Below are positions 34,222-44,172 of a stretch of DNA of 64,000 bases, piece after piece (within the stretch, counting starts at the first letter, position 1; each line of letters begins with the position of its first letter). The position numbers were made by a program, and so were the translations under genes. The notes beneath the pieces were generated by a model. The model saw only the letters and a program-made list of their open reading frames with translations. It searched no databases and was not told the origin of the DNA. Source of the DNA: Rhizobium sp. 007 (GTDB lineage Bacteria > Pseudomonadota > Alphaproteobacteria > Rhizobiales > Rhizobiaceae); the NCBI RefSeq assembly GCF_015353075.1, contig NZ_CP064188.1, positions 248,001-312,000 on the forward strand. The letters run 5' to 3'.

Positions 34222-35169
34222 ATGCGCAATATGTTGCCTAGACAAGTCGCATTAAGCTACCTTCGTACCAACTGCACGCGGCAGCTCACGGCGGAGAGAG
34301 CCGATGAGGTTCCGTGTCTAAAGCAACAATTTTACGGGATTTTTTTACCGGGACTTGTTGTGCTGTGGGCTAGCTTTGGGCTCTTCCCTAGCGAGTATTT
34401 GACCGCCATGAATTTTGTCAATCGTTACGCCCCCGCCACAATAAAACCTGCCTTGCTGCTTGCTGCGATCGGCGCGTCCTGCTGCCTGGCAGGATCCGTT
34501 GGCCTTTTACTTGTCTTAAACATTCTCCTCCCGGATAAACCATTTTTAGCCGGATTTATCAGCATCATCGTCGTTTCGCTTGTTGTTGCATTGCCGCTGT
34601 TCCTTGCTCTGCAACTCCGAAATGCAGAACTTGCGGCGCTTCGCGCCAACATTGACCAGACGGCCCGGCACGACCCGGTGACGAAAGCGCTCACCGCAAC
34701 CGCCTTTGCGGCTGCGATGCAAAACTACGCCGACCGCCGCCGGAAGATCGCAACCGATGCCGGCGGCATCAGGATCGCCGTCGTCGTCGAGACGCTTGAC
34801 GCGATCAGTCGCCGCTATGGCCCGCAATGGGCCGATACGGTGATGCTGTCACTCGCCGATATCATCAAAAGCTCGGTCAGGAGCGGTGACCTCGTCGCCC
34901 GGCTCGCCTCAAACGAACTCGGCATTTTCCTCCCCGGCGCCAGCCCGGAAAATGCTCAAGACATCGGCGCTCGCATCCAAAGGCGCGTCTCGCAGGCGGC
35001 CTTCGAAACCGAGGAGGCGCCCCTCGACCTCAAGCTGAAGCTCGGCGGCGCCCTCTTCGAGGGATCTGAGGATTTCAACCGGATCAGGCAGCTTGCGGAC
35101 GAGATGGCGTTTGACGGCACGACTGAGAATGGTGAGCCGATCGCGATTGCCAGATTGCCGACGGCGTGA
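34222..35169 (+). CDS. Membrane GGDEF-domain protein with degenerate active site
   Basis: A 315-residue protein with two or three N-terminal membrane segments (FLPGLVVLWASFGLF; KPALLLAAIGASCCLAGSVGLLLVLNILL; GFISIIVVSLVVALPLFLAL) and a GGDEF-like domain from about residue 150. The opening TARHDPVTKALTATAF matches HDxLTGLxNR-type helices, but the active loop reads RLASNELGIFLP, that is SNELG instead of GG(D/E)EF. Diguanylate cyclase activity is therefore unlikely; it may bind nucleotide or act as a signalling partner. A start at 34408 (MNFVNRYAP) is possible and would remove the first membrane segment. Confidence 0.75.
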   Translation: MRNMLPRQVALSYLRTNCTRQLTAERADEVPCLKQQFYGIFLPGLVVLWASFGLFPSEYLTAMNFVNRYAPATIKPALLLAAIGASCCLAGSVGLLLVLNILLPDKPFLAGFISIIVVSLVVALPLFLALQLRNAELAALRANIDQTARHDPVTKALTATAFAAAMQNYADRRRKIATDAGGIRIAVVVETLDAISRRYGPQWADTVMLSLADIIKSSVRSGDLVARLASNELGIFLPGASPENAQDIGARIQRRVSQAAFETEEAPLDLKLKLGGALFEGSEDFNRIRQLADEMAFDGTTENGEPIAIARLPTA

Positions 35170-35413
35170 GGTAGACAGCGGTACAGGCGCGAGAACGCTT
35201 TTGCTAAAACCTGCAAGTATCGCCGAAACACCGAGAGTGCATCTGACTGCGTTTATCGCCCTACCTCGAAATCGCATAGACTTTCTCGCCAACCTTCGGC
35301 TTCCCGCCTACATGGCACGCAAAGAATGACCCACAAGCGCGCCGCCACTTGAGTTTCGCCGCTCTTTCATTAGAAATGAAACGGTTGGAACCGTGCGAGG
35401 AAAAGACTGGTCG

Positions 35414-35728
35414 ATGCAAGCTTTGGGATGTCACGCCGCAATTTTTGCGATCGCCCTCGCCACATTCGCCGCGACTGCAGAAGCAGGGGCGTCGGAACTC
35501 AGGCGTGCACGTCAGGCGGAGATCGAAAAATATGTCAGCCGGAATGCGGATCTGACCGAACTGAGCAACGGTTATTCCTATAAATCCGGAAGTAGGAACG
35601 GCTATAAGTTCTCGGATGGTTCGGTATGTGTCCGTTTCCCGTCAGGTGGAACCGACTGTGTCAAGGTCCTGACCGATGGAAAAAAATTCTACATGGTGAC
35701 CAAGGACGGAGCACGTTCCTCATTTTAA
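35414..35728 (+). CDS. Small secreted protein, hypothetical
   Basis: A 104-residue protein with a clean signal peptide (hydrophobic AAIFAIALATFAATAEA then GASELRRARQ). The mature part is short and polar, with two cysteines in GSVCVRFPSGGTDCVKVL that could form a disulfide. A GAGGAAAAG ribosome site precedes the ATG at 35414; a GTG at 35393 is the alternative. No family recognised. Confidence 0.6.
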   Translation: MQALGCHAAIFAIALATFAATAEAGASELRRARQAEIEKYVSRNADLTELSNGYSYKSGSRNGYKFSDGSVCVRFPSGGTDCVKVLTDGKKFYMVTKDGARSSF

Positions 35729-36078
35729 TCGACTGGCGGCCAGAGACAATTTGCGATCACCACGGGCTGCCGTTTCCAAAAACCATAAGATTTGGACGCT
35801 GAGGACGGCACCTTTGCATGCCGTGCCGAACGACCACGCCGGCCCTTGTTTCGATCACCATCTGATCGGATGAAGCCGCTTTTCCAATCGAGTTCGATTC
35901 TGGCGAGTTCTGCGGTATCCAAATAGCCGTCACCCGCTCTTGAGTCAGGCGGTTGGCGAGGTTCCATCCATTGGCTATCAACACACGCGCCATGACGGTT
36001 CGCCCTTGCCCGGCGGGATGAAAGGGATCGGACGCGAGGCGGATCGAAGATTAGCCGGTGCCAAGCGATAGGCCATGT
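35729..36078. other. Intergenic stretch, uncertain minus-strand frames
   Basis: About 350 bases. Two overlapping minus-strand frames (35757-35993 and 35725-35967) are open but compete with each other and have no motif or ribosome site. I do not accept either. Confidence 0.4.
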
Positions 36079-36363
36079 CTAGCGACAAAAACTAACTCCA
36101 TTTCCATCCACGTAGCACCGCCTTTGTGTGGCTCCAACATTGCCTCGCGTTCTGGAAGGGCGTTCCTGACGCAAATTTGGACGCGTGCCTCCGATGTGGC
36201 CCTGTACCTGCCCATTTTGCGTATCGATATCGAAATTCTGCTCGCCGTAGGTGCCCATCAAGCCGCCGGTACCGTTCGGCCCAACTTCGAGGTTTCGGTA
36301 TTGAGCATTTGATGGCTCTGAGAATAGCAAGAGCAGTGCGGCGGCAAACAAATAATGTCTCAT
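36079..36363 (-). CDS. Small secreted Gly/Asn-rich protein, hypothetical
   Basis: A 94-residue protein with a signal peptide (MRHYLFAAALLLLFSEPSNAQ). The mature part is rich in Gly, Asn, Thr and Gln (GPNGTGGLMGTYGEQNFD, NGQVQGHIGG) and ends RRCYVDGNGVSFCR, a likely disulfide pair. GGAGG lies upstream of the ATG at 36363. An open extension to 36492 is not supported. Found next to the polysaccharide locus; function unknown. Confidence 0.6.
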   Translation of the reverse strand: MRHYLFAAALLLLFSEPSNAQYRNLEVGPNGTGGLMGTYGEQNFDIDTQNGQVQGHIGGTRPNLRQERPSRTRGNVGATQRRCYVDGNGVSFCR

Positions 36364-36569
36364 GGCTACCTGCCTCCAAGGGGCTGCGACCTCTGAGGCA
36401 ATATAAGAAATAGTTGCATTGAATGCACGCTGATTGGACAAAATGATGTGAAGACGACACACCCAAAAAAGAACAGCGTCACAGTTAACCAATTGTTAAA
36501 ATTACGAATGACAGGAAGAACGAATGGCGGTAATGCTTCGCCATAATGAACCCCATAAGTATTTAGGTC

Positions 36570-37298
36570 ATGTGTCATATGTCGAGAACGGAAGAAGTTT
36601 GGGAATTGCGTAATATTTCACCGCTGGCAGATCTTCCAAACGTCAGAGGCATGTATTATTCGGATGCGCTCGGCAGTTCATCGAGCAACAAGCCGTTACA
36701 GATCCGAATAAAGCGTCTAATGGATATATTGGTTTCGGCAGTCGCTTTATTGGTGTTGTTACCAGTTCTCGTCTTGATCGCAGTCATTATCCGCTGCGAG
36801 AGTCCCGGTTCACCGCTTTTCAGTCAGATTCGTTGGGGAAAAGACGAGAAGAAGATCCGGATTTATAAATTTCGTTCGATGCGCGCCGAGAATTGCGACC
36901 CGACTGGCGTCCTGCAGACTGTGAAGAACGATAGCCGCATCACGCGCGTCGGAGCGTTTATTCGCAGAACGAATCTCGATGAGCTGCCGCAGCTTTGGAA
37001 CGTTTTGAAAGGCGACATGTCTCTGGTTGGTCCGCGATGCCATGCGATCGGCATGCAGGCTGGCGGCATGCTCTATGAAGAGCTTGTCCCGGACTATCAC
37101 CAGCGGCACATTATGCGGCCCGGATTGACTGGCCTCGCACAAATGCGCGGCCTTCGCGGTCCTACTGACCGGCCGGCGAGAGCCAGGGCCCGCATCGCGG
37201 CCGATCTTCACTACGTCAACAACTTCTCAGTGGCTTTCGATATTCGCATCATCATCGGAACGATCGTTTCGGAAATGACGCAATCGAAGGGGTTCTGA
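36570..37298 (+). CDS. ExoY-like initiating sugar-phosphate transferase
   Basis: A 242-residue polyprenyl-phosphate sugar transferase (bacterial sugar transferase family). One N-terminal membrane helix ([22 protein letters not shown]) is followed by the catalytic part: [55 protein letters not shown] and [14 protein letters not shown]. The enzyme loads the first sugar phosphate on undecaprenyl phosphate at the inner membrane. Size and motifs match ExoY. It is read toward a convergent small gene and stands at the edge of the polysaccharide cluster. ATG 36579 is an alternative start. Confidence 0.93.
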   Translation: MCHMSRTEEVWELRNISPLADLPNVRGMYYSDALGSSSSNKPLQIRIKRLMDILVSAVALLVLLPVLVLIAVIIRCESPGSPLFSQIRWGKDEKKIRIYKFRSMRAENCDPTGVLQTVKNDSRITRVGAFIRRTNLDELPQLWNVLKGDMSLVGPRCHAIGMQAGGMLYEELVPDYHQRHIMRPGLTGLAQMRGLRGPTDRPARARARIAADLHYVNNFSVAFDIRIIIGTIVSEMTQSKGF

Positions 37299-37306
37299 GA
37301 TCTGCA

Positions 37307-38038
37307 TCAAAATGCAGTCGGATCGAACTTCCTCTTCGCAAATAGATCGAGCCGGTCCCTTGACACGAGGGTCATGGCCGAAGAGACGTAGGGCTTGAGA
37401 TCTGCACTTCCGCCGGCAAACACTTCCTTTACTACCGGAATATCGGCATAGCTTAGCACCACGCGCACATCACGGCTCACGGCATCCGACGCTAACGCCA
37501 GGGTGCGAGCATTGGCTCGCCGCCAGACAAAAAACCGGACGCGAAGGGCGTTGATCTCGGTTGGATTGAAGAGTGCCGATTGCGTCAGAAGTTGCGAAAG
37601 CTCTTCGCTGTTTTCGCCTGAAGCCTGACGCACCATTGCCAGACGGCCCCACAGGTAGCCGTTCGTCGGATTGCACGTCAGTCCATGGCGAATATAAGTT
37701 TCTGCGCCACCCATCGCTGCTGCCCAACCGTCGAAATCAGTAAAGGAGTTCTGAATGTCGAGGTTCAGCAGTATAAAGTAGAGGCCTGCCTCGACGAGAT
37801 CCGAGCGACAGATCTTGTCGTCCACGATCTGCTTGGCGAGCGGAATCATCCGCCTCAACATCTCTTTATTATGTGCATCTCCGGCGCTTAGCGTACTGCT
37901 CAGATAAGTGAGATCGGAGAACTTCGCAGTCGAAGACAGTTCTGTGGCAGCTATTCCTGCCATTAGCAGAGAAACGCCAGCGAAAAGAATATTCGCTGGC
38001 GCCAAACGGTTTCCGATGAAACTGAAATCAATCTTCAC
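37307..38038 (-). CDS. Hypothetical polysaccharide-cluster protein with N-terminal membrane anchor
   Basis: A 243-residue protein with one hydrophobic segment (ANILFAGVSLLMAGIAATEL) and a helical C-terminal part that may be TPR-like (AAAMGGAETYIRHGLTCNPTNGYLWGRLAMV). The start overlaps the Wzc-like gene by 11 bases, so it is translated with it. It is probably an accessory of export or chain-length control; no family recognised. Confidence 0.7.
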   Translation of the reverse strand: MKIDFSFIGNRLAPANILFAGVSLLMAGIAATELSSTAKFSDLTYLSSTLSAGDAHNKEMLRRMIPLAKQIVDDKICRSDLVEAGLYFILLNLDIQNSFTDFDGWAAAMGGAETYIRHGLTCNPTNGYLWGRLAMVRQASGENSEELSQLLTQSALFNPTEINALRVRFFVWRRANARTLALASDAVSRDVRVVLSYADIPVVKEVFAGGSADLKPYVSSAMTLVSRDRLDLFAKRKFDPTAF

Positions 38039-40355
38039 GATAATAGCTTATATACCGCGAATGGTAATATTCGCTCGAACCATAAGCGCGATAAAGCTTC
38101 ATCTTGTCATTGTCGACCTTATTCAGAATAACGCCAGCGCATTTAGCACTAATTTCGGCATCTGTGAGCAAGGTCGAGCGAACTACCTTTCGCGACGTCT
38201 TACCCCATTCAATAACATGGATGAAATCATCGACCAGCGGTGCGACAGCGCGAGCGTCAACTACCGGCGCAATCGGCGGCAAATCGAGCACGACATAGTC
38301 GAAGCTTGAACGGGCTGCTTCGAGAAGGCTGTCCATAGCCCGCGACGAAAGAAGTTCGGAAGAATGCGGGATTCGACGCTTAACTACCGCTGGAAGGAAG
38401 GCAAGCTTGGTCTTGTCGTTAAATAGGAGCAGGTCTTTCATTAATCGGCCATCGGTCAGTGCTTCCAGTAGGCCGACATCGGCGTGACGCGCCAAGGCGC
38501 GTGTCGCGCCGGGATTGCGAAGATCGCAATCGATGAGCAATGTGCGGGCGCCTTGCATTGCCAGAAGCTCCGCAAAGTTCATGGAAATCGTGGACTTTCC
38601 TTCGCCGGGAAGAGTCGAGACAATTCCGATAACCTTGGCACCGTTCTCCTTTCCATCGAGATCAATTGCTATCTTTGCGCTGCGCAGGGTTTCAGCGAAA
38701 GCCGACAGCGGGTGTTCCACAACATATTGAGAGATGCTGTTGATGCGCCGCAGTGCCCGTGGATGGGCCTCAGGATTGGTGTTGATCTCCTTAACGTCAG
38801 ACGACTTGATCAGCGGTGCGAGTCCGAGGAATTCTTTCTGAAGCTCGTCTCGAACCTGTTCTCCTGTCCGGAAAAACCGGTCGCGAAACTCTCGAAACGC
38901 TCCGATCCCGGCGCCGGCCGCACCGCCGAATATCGCAAACAATGCGACGACGAGCGGCTTGCGCGGATAGCTTGGCTTATCAGGTGTTTTCGAACGGGTG
39001 ATGACCCGTGCTTCCGTAATCGGGAAGGACTGCTGCTGGATCGCTTCCTGGTAGCGCTGCAGAAAGGTTTGATAGAGGTTCTTATAAGTCTCCGCAGAAC
39101 GCTCGAGCTCGCGCAACTGGACACCGGTCTCACCTGCTGTCGCGCTCTCATTTTTGGCCTGATTAACGTTGGCGACAAGCTCTTTTTCGCGCGATTGCGC
39201 GACGTCATACTCGCTCTTGTAACTCTCTGCGATCCGATTGAGTTCCTCAAACATGAGGCGGCGATATTCAGACATTTCGCTACGAAGCTGCACGGCACGC
39301 ACATGGTTCTGTCCGAGGCGGCTTGAAATTTCCGCTTCCAGCTTCGACGCGGCAAGGTACTTCTGGCGAAGCTGATTGGAAATGGAGCTGTCGAGGACAT
39401 CAATTACGATTGCATCGGACTGACCGTTTTGAACGATCTGCTGAATGCGGTCGTATTTTGCCCGTGCCTTTGCGGTTTCAGCTTGCGCCACGATCAAAGC
39501 GCTGTTCAGTTCCGATAGCTGCTGGTCTGTTATCAGCTGACCATTGATGCCGATATTAAGAAGCCCGTTTTCGGCGCGGAACTTCTGCACGGCAAGATCG
39601 GTTTCGAGAGCTTTCTGCTTGAGCTCATCGATACGTGCCTGCAGCCAGTCGCTCGCGCGTCGAGTCGCGTCGTACTTCGAATTGAGCTTATCAACGATAT
39701 AGGCCTCAGCGATCGCGTTGGCAATTTGCGCCGAAAGTGCAGGTGAGGGGGAGGTGTAACTAACGCTGAGAACATAGGAACGCCCCACGCGAGAGATTTC
39801 CATATTGTCCAGCACCTGTTCAAGTGCAGCGCGGCGCTGCCTTTCCTTCAGGGTGGAGTCAACGTCGTTGCTGACAAACCACTTTGTCACGTTCAGCACA
39901 CTGGACAAAATCCCGCGAACCGTCGAGACGACCGAAGTACTCTCAGCCATGAATAGCGGATTGTCGGCAAGTTTGAGGTTATCGACAACCGCAATGGCGA
40001 TAGTGTCCGACTTCAGCACTTCAACCTGACTGAGCGTCGATGCCTCGTCGTCTGTTGTCAGGCCATCCATCGTGAGCTTGTTGACAAGGCCATTGTTGCC
40101 GCGGTCAATCAGAAGGCTTGCGGTCGCGGTATAGAGCGGAACCGCAGTCACAACATACGCAATGCCGACGATGACGGCCGCAAATACCGCAACCACAACG
40201 ATCGACCATTGGCGCCTGGCAATTGCCAGCAGCTTCTCGAAATCGACCAGATCTTCCGTATTACTTTCGTCATCCCATGACTGGCGAGACGATACGACCT
40301 TATCCGGGGATAACAAATGCAGATCCTCAAAGTCTGGAATAGAATAAGGCCGCAT
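38028..40355 (-). CDS. Wzc/ExoP-type chain-length determinant with BY-kinase domain
   Basis: A 775-residue inner-membrane protein. Residues about 40-80 carry Wzz helix 1 (SIVVVAVFAAVIVGIAYVV). A long coiled-coil periplasmic part follows, with helix 2 near KPLVVALFAIFGGAAGAGIG preceded by the Pro-rich TPDKPSYPRKP. The C-terminal BY-kinase has Walker A STLPGEGKSTIS, Walker A' LLIDCDLRNP and Walker B YVVLDLPP. The tail has seven tyrosines (YRAYGSSEYYHSRYISYY), the usual autophosphorylation cluster. It controls polymer length and export with the Wza-like protein encoded upstream. Confidence 0.93.
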   Translation of the reverse strand: MRPYSIPDFEDLHLLSPDKVVSSRQSWDDESNTEDLVDFEKLLAIARRQWSIVVVAVFAAVIVGIAYVVTAVPLYTATASLLIDRGNNGLVNKLTMDGLTTDDEASTLSQVEVLKSDTIAIAVVDNLKLADNPLFMAESTSVVSTVRGILSSVLNVTKWFVSNDVDSTLKERQRRAALEQVLDNMEISRVGRSYVLSVSYTSPSPALSAQIANAIAEAYIVDKLNSKYDATRRASDWLQARIDELKQKALETDLAVQKFRAENGLLNIGINGQLITDQQLSELNSALIVAQAETAKARAKYDRIQQIVQNGQSDAIVIDVLDSSISNQLRQKYLAASKLEAEISSRLGQNHVRAVQLRSEMSEYRRLMFEELNRIAESYKSEYDVAQSREKELVANVNQAKNESATAGETGVQLRELERSAETYKNLYQTFLQRYQEAIQQQSFPITEARVITRSKTPDKPSYPRKPLVVALFAIFGGAAGAGIGAFREFRDRFFRTGEQVRDELQKEFLGLAPLIKSSDVKEINTNPEAHPRALRRINSISQYVVEHPLSAFAETLRSAKIAIDLDGKENGAKVIGIVSTLPGEGKSTISMNFAELLAMQGARTLLIDCDLRNPGATRALARHADVGLLEALTDGRLMKDLLLFNDKTKLAFLPAVVKRRIPHSSELLSSRAMDSLLEAARSSFDYVVLDLPPIAPVVDARAVAPLVDDFIHVIEWGKTSRKVVRSTLLTDAEISAKCAGVILNKVDNDKMKLYRAYGSSEYYHSRYISYYRED

Positions 40356-40388
40356 TTCACTGCGGCCCCTTTAAATTCCTATGAAATC

Positions 40389-41015
40389 TTATGGGCTTAC
40401 GGATCGAGCTGCAGCCGTAAAGCTTCCACCGCTGCCAACGCTAAAAGTGGTCGTTCCGGAAGCAACCGACGAATCTCCGCCGACGCCACCTGTGCTACCG
40501 CCAACGCTACCGCCGCCGGCAAGACCGGAAGCGCCACCGCCACCGCCGCCACCAGCGCCACCCGCAAGTGCGGCCGTCTGGACTTCATTGGTGGTCTGCA
40601 GGAATGCCGTCGTCAACTCAGGTGAGTTGGCGGCCGCAATCTTTTCCTGGATCAACTGTGCGTAAGCGGGGCTCGAGGCCGCGCACGCCTTGGCAACTCG
40701 AGCTAATCCAGCTCCAATTGCGCTTTTTTGCGGGCTGCTGGCCTGTGGCAGCAGCGCCATAATCGGATCAAGTGTCGACGCACTGGAACCAGCAAGTGAG
40801 CGAACCCGGCTCGTCATCGGAAGTCCTGCGGCTGGAAATTCGCTGAGCAATCCGCCCGGGTTACTGAGGAACGAGCTAATATCGGCGTCAGAAAGTCGCG
40901 CTGGCCCAGTAAAGCATGCGTTCGCAACCTCTTGTGCAAGCGCGTCAACGCTAAAACCAGCAGTCATCAACGCCATCAAAGCAATACCTACACGATACTT
41001 CATTCTTGAGCTCAT
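40389..41015 (-). CDS. Secreted Gly-rich protein between Wza- and Wzc-like genes, hypothetical
   Basis: A 208-residue protein with signal peptide (IALMALMTAGFSVDALAQ). The first half is helical and Ala-rich with two cysteines (ANACFTGPARLSD; VAKACAASSPAYAQLI). The last 60 residues are almost pure Gly/Ser/Thr (GGGGGGGASGLAGGGSVGG). It lies 33 bases from the Wzc gene and 131 from the Wza gene, all on the minus strand. It may be an outer-surface or periplasmic accessory of the exporter; no known family. Start 41015 or 41003. Confidence 0.65.
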   Translation of the reverse strand: MSSRMKYRVGIALMALMTAGFSVDALAQEVANACFTGPARLSDADISSFLSNPGGLLSEFPAAGLPMTSRVRSLAGSSASTLDPIMALLPQASSPQKSAIGAGLARVAKACAASSPAYAQLIQEKIAAANSPELTTAFLQTTNEVQTAALAGGAGGGGGGGASGLAGGGSVGGSTGGVGGDSSVASGTTTFSVGSGGSFTAAARSVSP

Positions 41016-41146
41016 CCTAGAACTTTCTCTGTGGAGCATCATTAATATAAAATTAGTGGTTATATTAACGATGCTTAAGTTACAAGTAGTAAGGTAGAAG
41101 GGGCGTGGGTCGAAACTAGACTTCGCGCACATTTCTTCTAGGCTGG

Positions 41147-42361
41147 TTAATAATGGCCAAGCGATTGAACCGCCGAGCGTGTATCTGTCACATCGACTGC
41201 CGTGCCCGATACCGTCGCAGAGACAGAGCTGACGATGTTCAGGAATTTCAGCAGTTCGACCGAATCGGAGTTTGTGACATACAGAATATCCTTGTCCTGC
41301 ATCGCAAATTTCTGAGCTGCAAAGAACGTCGCCGGGTCGCGCATATTGGCGCGGAAGATCACAGGCACACTGTTCCCTGCGAAGCGAGTCGTGTTGACGC
41401 CGAGTTGCTCCAGCGTGCGCCGATCCACTGTTCTGTATAGAAGAACTTGGCCGGGATCTGCGCGGCTGTCGAGAAGGCCGCCCGCCTTGCCGAGCGCATC
41501 AGCAAGAGATAGATTCGTGTCTTCGAAATCGAACCGGCCGTTCAGGCCCGAGGCGCCAAAAGCGGTATAGGTGCGTCGCTCGCGGTTGACCAGAATTATG
41601 TCTCCGGGCGCGACATAGATATTTTCCGCCGGCGTATTTTGGAGTTTGTCGTAGGAGATTGTCCCGATCATGCCGCGACGTTGCAGCGTCACGGTCGTTT
41701 CCTTGCTCGGCGAGCTAATGCCGCCGGCTTCGGCGATGACATCGAGGACGCGGTCGCCAGACGCCGTGACTTCAATCTTTCCGGCGCTGTTTACGTCACC
41801 GGTCACAGCGACCTCGCTCGAGTGGCTCGTTACCATAGTGATAACGACTTGCGGCTCGATCGCGCGATTTGCCAACTGGTCCTCGATATCCTGCTCGACA
41901 ACTTCCTTTGCGCGGCCGGCTGCTTGAACGCGACCTGCATAGGGAACCGTCAATGTTCCACCGCGGTCGATCGTTTGCGGCGGGAGCGTGATAAAGTTTC
42001 CGGGGCGGCTGCCTGCGACTTCGGTCGGAATAAAGAGACCGCCAGCCTGGGCTTCGAAGATCGACACCTGTACAACATCACCGATGCCAAGCGGAATGTC
42101 GGGAGCTCCACCGCGGCCACCGCCAAAGCTGTCCCGGATAGAGGTCGGTGCGGCCTTATCAAAGTGGCTCAACATGCCTTTGCTGAGATCGATCACGGCG
42201 TAGTCGATACCGACCTTGCGATCTTTTGTCGTAACCTTAACTGCCGCACCGCGATCAACAGCCATATCATCCGGACCAGAACGCGGCAACGACGTGCAGC
42301 CTGACAAAAGCGCAACCGTCAAAAGTGCCGAGCTACGCAGCTTCACTAAGTCTCTACTCAT
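41147..42361 (-). CDS. Wza/ExoF-like polysaccharide export lipoprotein
   Basis: A 404-residue outer-membrane export protein. The lipobox is LLSGC near residue 22. The Poly_export domain follows (LGIGDVVQVSIFEAQAG), then SLBB-type repeats (VAVTGDVNSAGKIEVTASGDRVLDVIAEAGG; SLADALGKAGGLLDSRADPGQVLLYR). It should form the outer-membrane channel fed by the Wzc-like protein. It is the promoter-proximal gene of the minus-strand export operon. Confidence 0.92.
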   Translation of the reverse strand: MSRDLVKLRSSALLTVALLSGCTSLPRSGPDDMAVDRGAAVKVTTKDRKVGIDYAVIDLSKGMLSHFDKAAPTSIRDSFGGGRGGAPDIPLGIGDVVQVSIFEAQAGGLFIPTEVAGSRPGNFITLPPQTIDRGGTLTVPYAGRVQAAGRAKEVVEQDIEDQLANRAIEPQVVITMVTSHSSEVAVTGDVNSAGKIEVTASGDRVLDVIAEAGGISSPSKETTVTLQRRGMIGTISYDKLQNTPAENIYVAPGDIILVNRERRTYTAFGASGLNGRFDFEDTNLSLADALGKAGGLLDSRADPGQVLLYRTVDRRTLEQLGVNTTRFAGNSVPVIFRANMRDPATFFAAQKFAMQDKDILYVTNSDSVELLKFLNIVSSVSATVSGTAVDVTDTRSAVQSLGHY

Positions 42362-42699
42362 TCCGAAAACCCAACCCGTTGTCCCCTAATGACCTGAATA
42401 CGATGTAACCTTTAAAAAGCGAGCAATTTCTTATTAGGCATAATCCTTTTTGTCTACTGTTGCACTGCAGCAACAATTTAGTGCTGCTCCATTTGAATTA
42501 AGCATAATGGATTTACATTTGAAGACGTGTGGGCCGATTTACTAATATAAAAGGCCCTGGCGATTCGGGCGCGGCGTTAGGATGGAAAACAGAACTTCGT
42601 ACTATTCGAGCTTGCCACGAAGCTGCCGTCTTTCGAATGCGCTAGACTGCGTGTAGAGAAAACGTCGATTGCAATGTAGGCAGCGGGCCGATCTCGAAT
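42362..42699. other. Divergent promoter region between export and polymerase genes
   Basis: An AT-rich 338-base gap between divergent genes. It contains a small hairpin, TGTTGC-ACTGCA-GCAACA at 42458-42475. No certain promoter boxes were assigned. Confidence 0.4.
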
Positions 42700-44172
42700 A
42701 TGCAAAATCCTTCAAAAAAGCATTCGGAAAAACAACAAGTCCCAAAAATGGTCAGTCGGGCGTTTTTCGGCCTGATACTCGCGACGCTCGTGTTCGCGAT
42801 TGTTCCTTTTGGCGCGGTTTGGCCTGTGCCGTTGACATTGGCAACATTGTTCGCGTGCTTTACCGCATGCGCGGGCACACTTGTCTATGCTGCACCGGTG
42901 CGGGGACGCTGGTTGTTCAACACTATTCTTTCGGCGTTGGCAGCCATGATCGCCTGGGTATTTTTGCAAGCCTCGACGGTTTTACCAGCCGTGTTTTCCA
43001 ATCCTGTGTGGCACGACCTCGGAATGCTCGCCATTGGTTATGGCGGAAGCGTCTCCATCGAACCGGCTGATGCGATTTACACACTGATGTATCTGGGGCT
43101 GCCAGTCCTTACGTTTCTTTCCGCATTGACGATCCTGAGAAGTGACGACGAGAGCCGCCGGTTGATCACCTTTATTACAATGGGCGGCGCGGCGATTGCG
43201 ATTTACGGCTTGCTTCAATTCCTATTGTTTCCACAAACAAATCTCTTTTTGACGAAGACCGCCTATATCGACAGCCTGACGGCCACCTTTATCAATCGAA
43301 ACTCGGCAGGAACATTCCTCGGGCTCGTCTGTTTAGTGTTACTTCGCTACGGATGGTCAATACAGCGAGAGATGCGTTTTGCCGAAGTCATTCTTTATTC
43401 GAAGGGCAATCGTCCGTCGAAAAAAAAGGCGTTGCGCCGGCTTCTTGCAGTGATCATGCTGCTTGGCTTGACGGCTATCGCCCTGTTTTTAACGAAATCG
43501 CGCGGCGCAATTGCTAGTAGCTTTATTGCTGTTGCGTTTCTATCGTTCATGCTTATGGCGGAGAAACCGGCAACGAGGCTGACAAGCTTCTCACAGATCC
43601 AGAAATCACGGCAGTGGCCGATTTTCATGCGTCTGGTACTTACGATCGCGGTGATGGCATTCGCCGTCGTTGTGTTTGGCGGGCGTGTCCTTATGCGAGC
43701 CGAAGTCAAAGGTGACGACGATGGACGTTTCTGTGTATTGCCGGGCATCCTTGAACTCGTCAAAACCCAGCCGATCCTAGGATATGGTTTTGGGGCGTTT
43801 CGATATGCTTTTCCCCCATACCGCGATCCCAATTGCGGTCTAAGCTTGGTATGGGATCGCGCCCATAATTCTTACCTGGAAGGGTGGGGTGGGCTTGGGG
43901 CGATATTCTTTATCGTCTTGGTCGTCGTCCTAGCTGCATTGATCATCGCCCATCTTATTGGGCTGAAGACAAGACGGCGTATGCGCTCCTATGCATCGCT
44001 TGGGCTGGCAAGTCTGCTGCTCGTCGTTCTGCACGCTTTTGTGGACTTTTCGCTGCAAATACCGGGCGTTGCGACCTACTTGGCGGCACTTCTTGGCGCG
44101 ACGTCGTCGATCTCACTAAGACGTCAGACAAATGCTGGCGAGGAAACTACGGCCTCGCCAGCATTGCCCTAG
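42700..44172 (+). CDS. O-antigen ligase/polymerase-like membrane protein (Wzy/WaaL, ExoQ-like)
   Basis: A 490-residue protein with ten or more hydrophobic segments. The Wzy_C-type signature is present: FINRNSAGTFLGLVCLVLL, LTKSRGAIASSF and, in the last third, LGYGFGAFRYAFPPYR with WDRAHNSYLEGWGGLGAIFFIV (conserved His). It joins repeat units or attaches polymer at the periplasmic face. The end overlaps the oppositely oriented BTLCP gene by 4 bases. A second, unrelated-looking polymerase lies at 51248, so one of the two may be a ligase. Confidence 0.85.
   Translation: MQNPSKKHSEKQQVPKMVSRAFFGLILATLVFAIVPFGAVWPVPLTLATLFACFTACAGTLVYAAPVRGRWLFNTILSALAAMIAWVFLQASTVLPAVFSNPVWHDLGMLAIGYGGSVSIEPADAIYTLMYLGLPVLTFLSALTILRSDDESRRLITFITMGGAAIAIYGLLQFLLFPQTNLFLTKTAYIDSLTATFINRNSAGTFLGLVCLVLLRYGWSIQREMRFAEVILYSKGNRPSKKKALRRLLAVIMLLGLTAIALFLTKSRGAIASSFIAVAFLSFMLMAEKPATRLTSFSQIQKSRQWPIFMRLVLTIAVMAFAVVVFGGRVLMRAEVKGDDDGRFCVLPGILELVKTQPILGYGFGAFRYAFPPYRDPNCGLSLVWDRAHNSYLEGWGGLGAIFFIVLVVVLAALIIAHLIGLKTRRRMRSYASLGLASLLLVVLHAFVDFSLQIPGVATYLAALLGATSSISLRRQTNAGEETTASPALP

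Noticed and set aside
40490..40570. Short GGC/GGT-rich repeats that look like a tandem repeat array
   Set aside because: They are codons of the Gly-rich tail of the secreted protein, not CRISPR or intergenic repeats.
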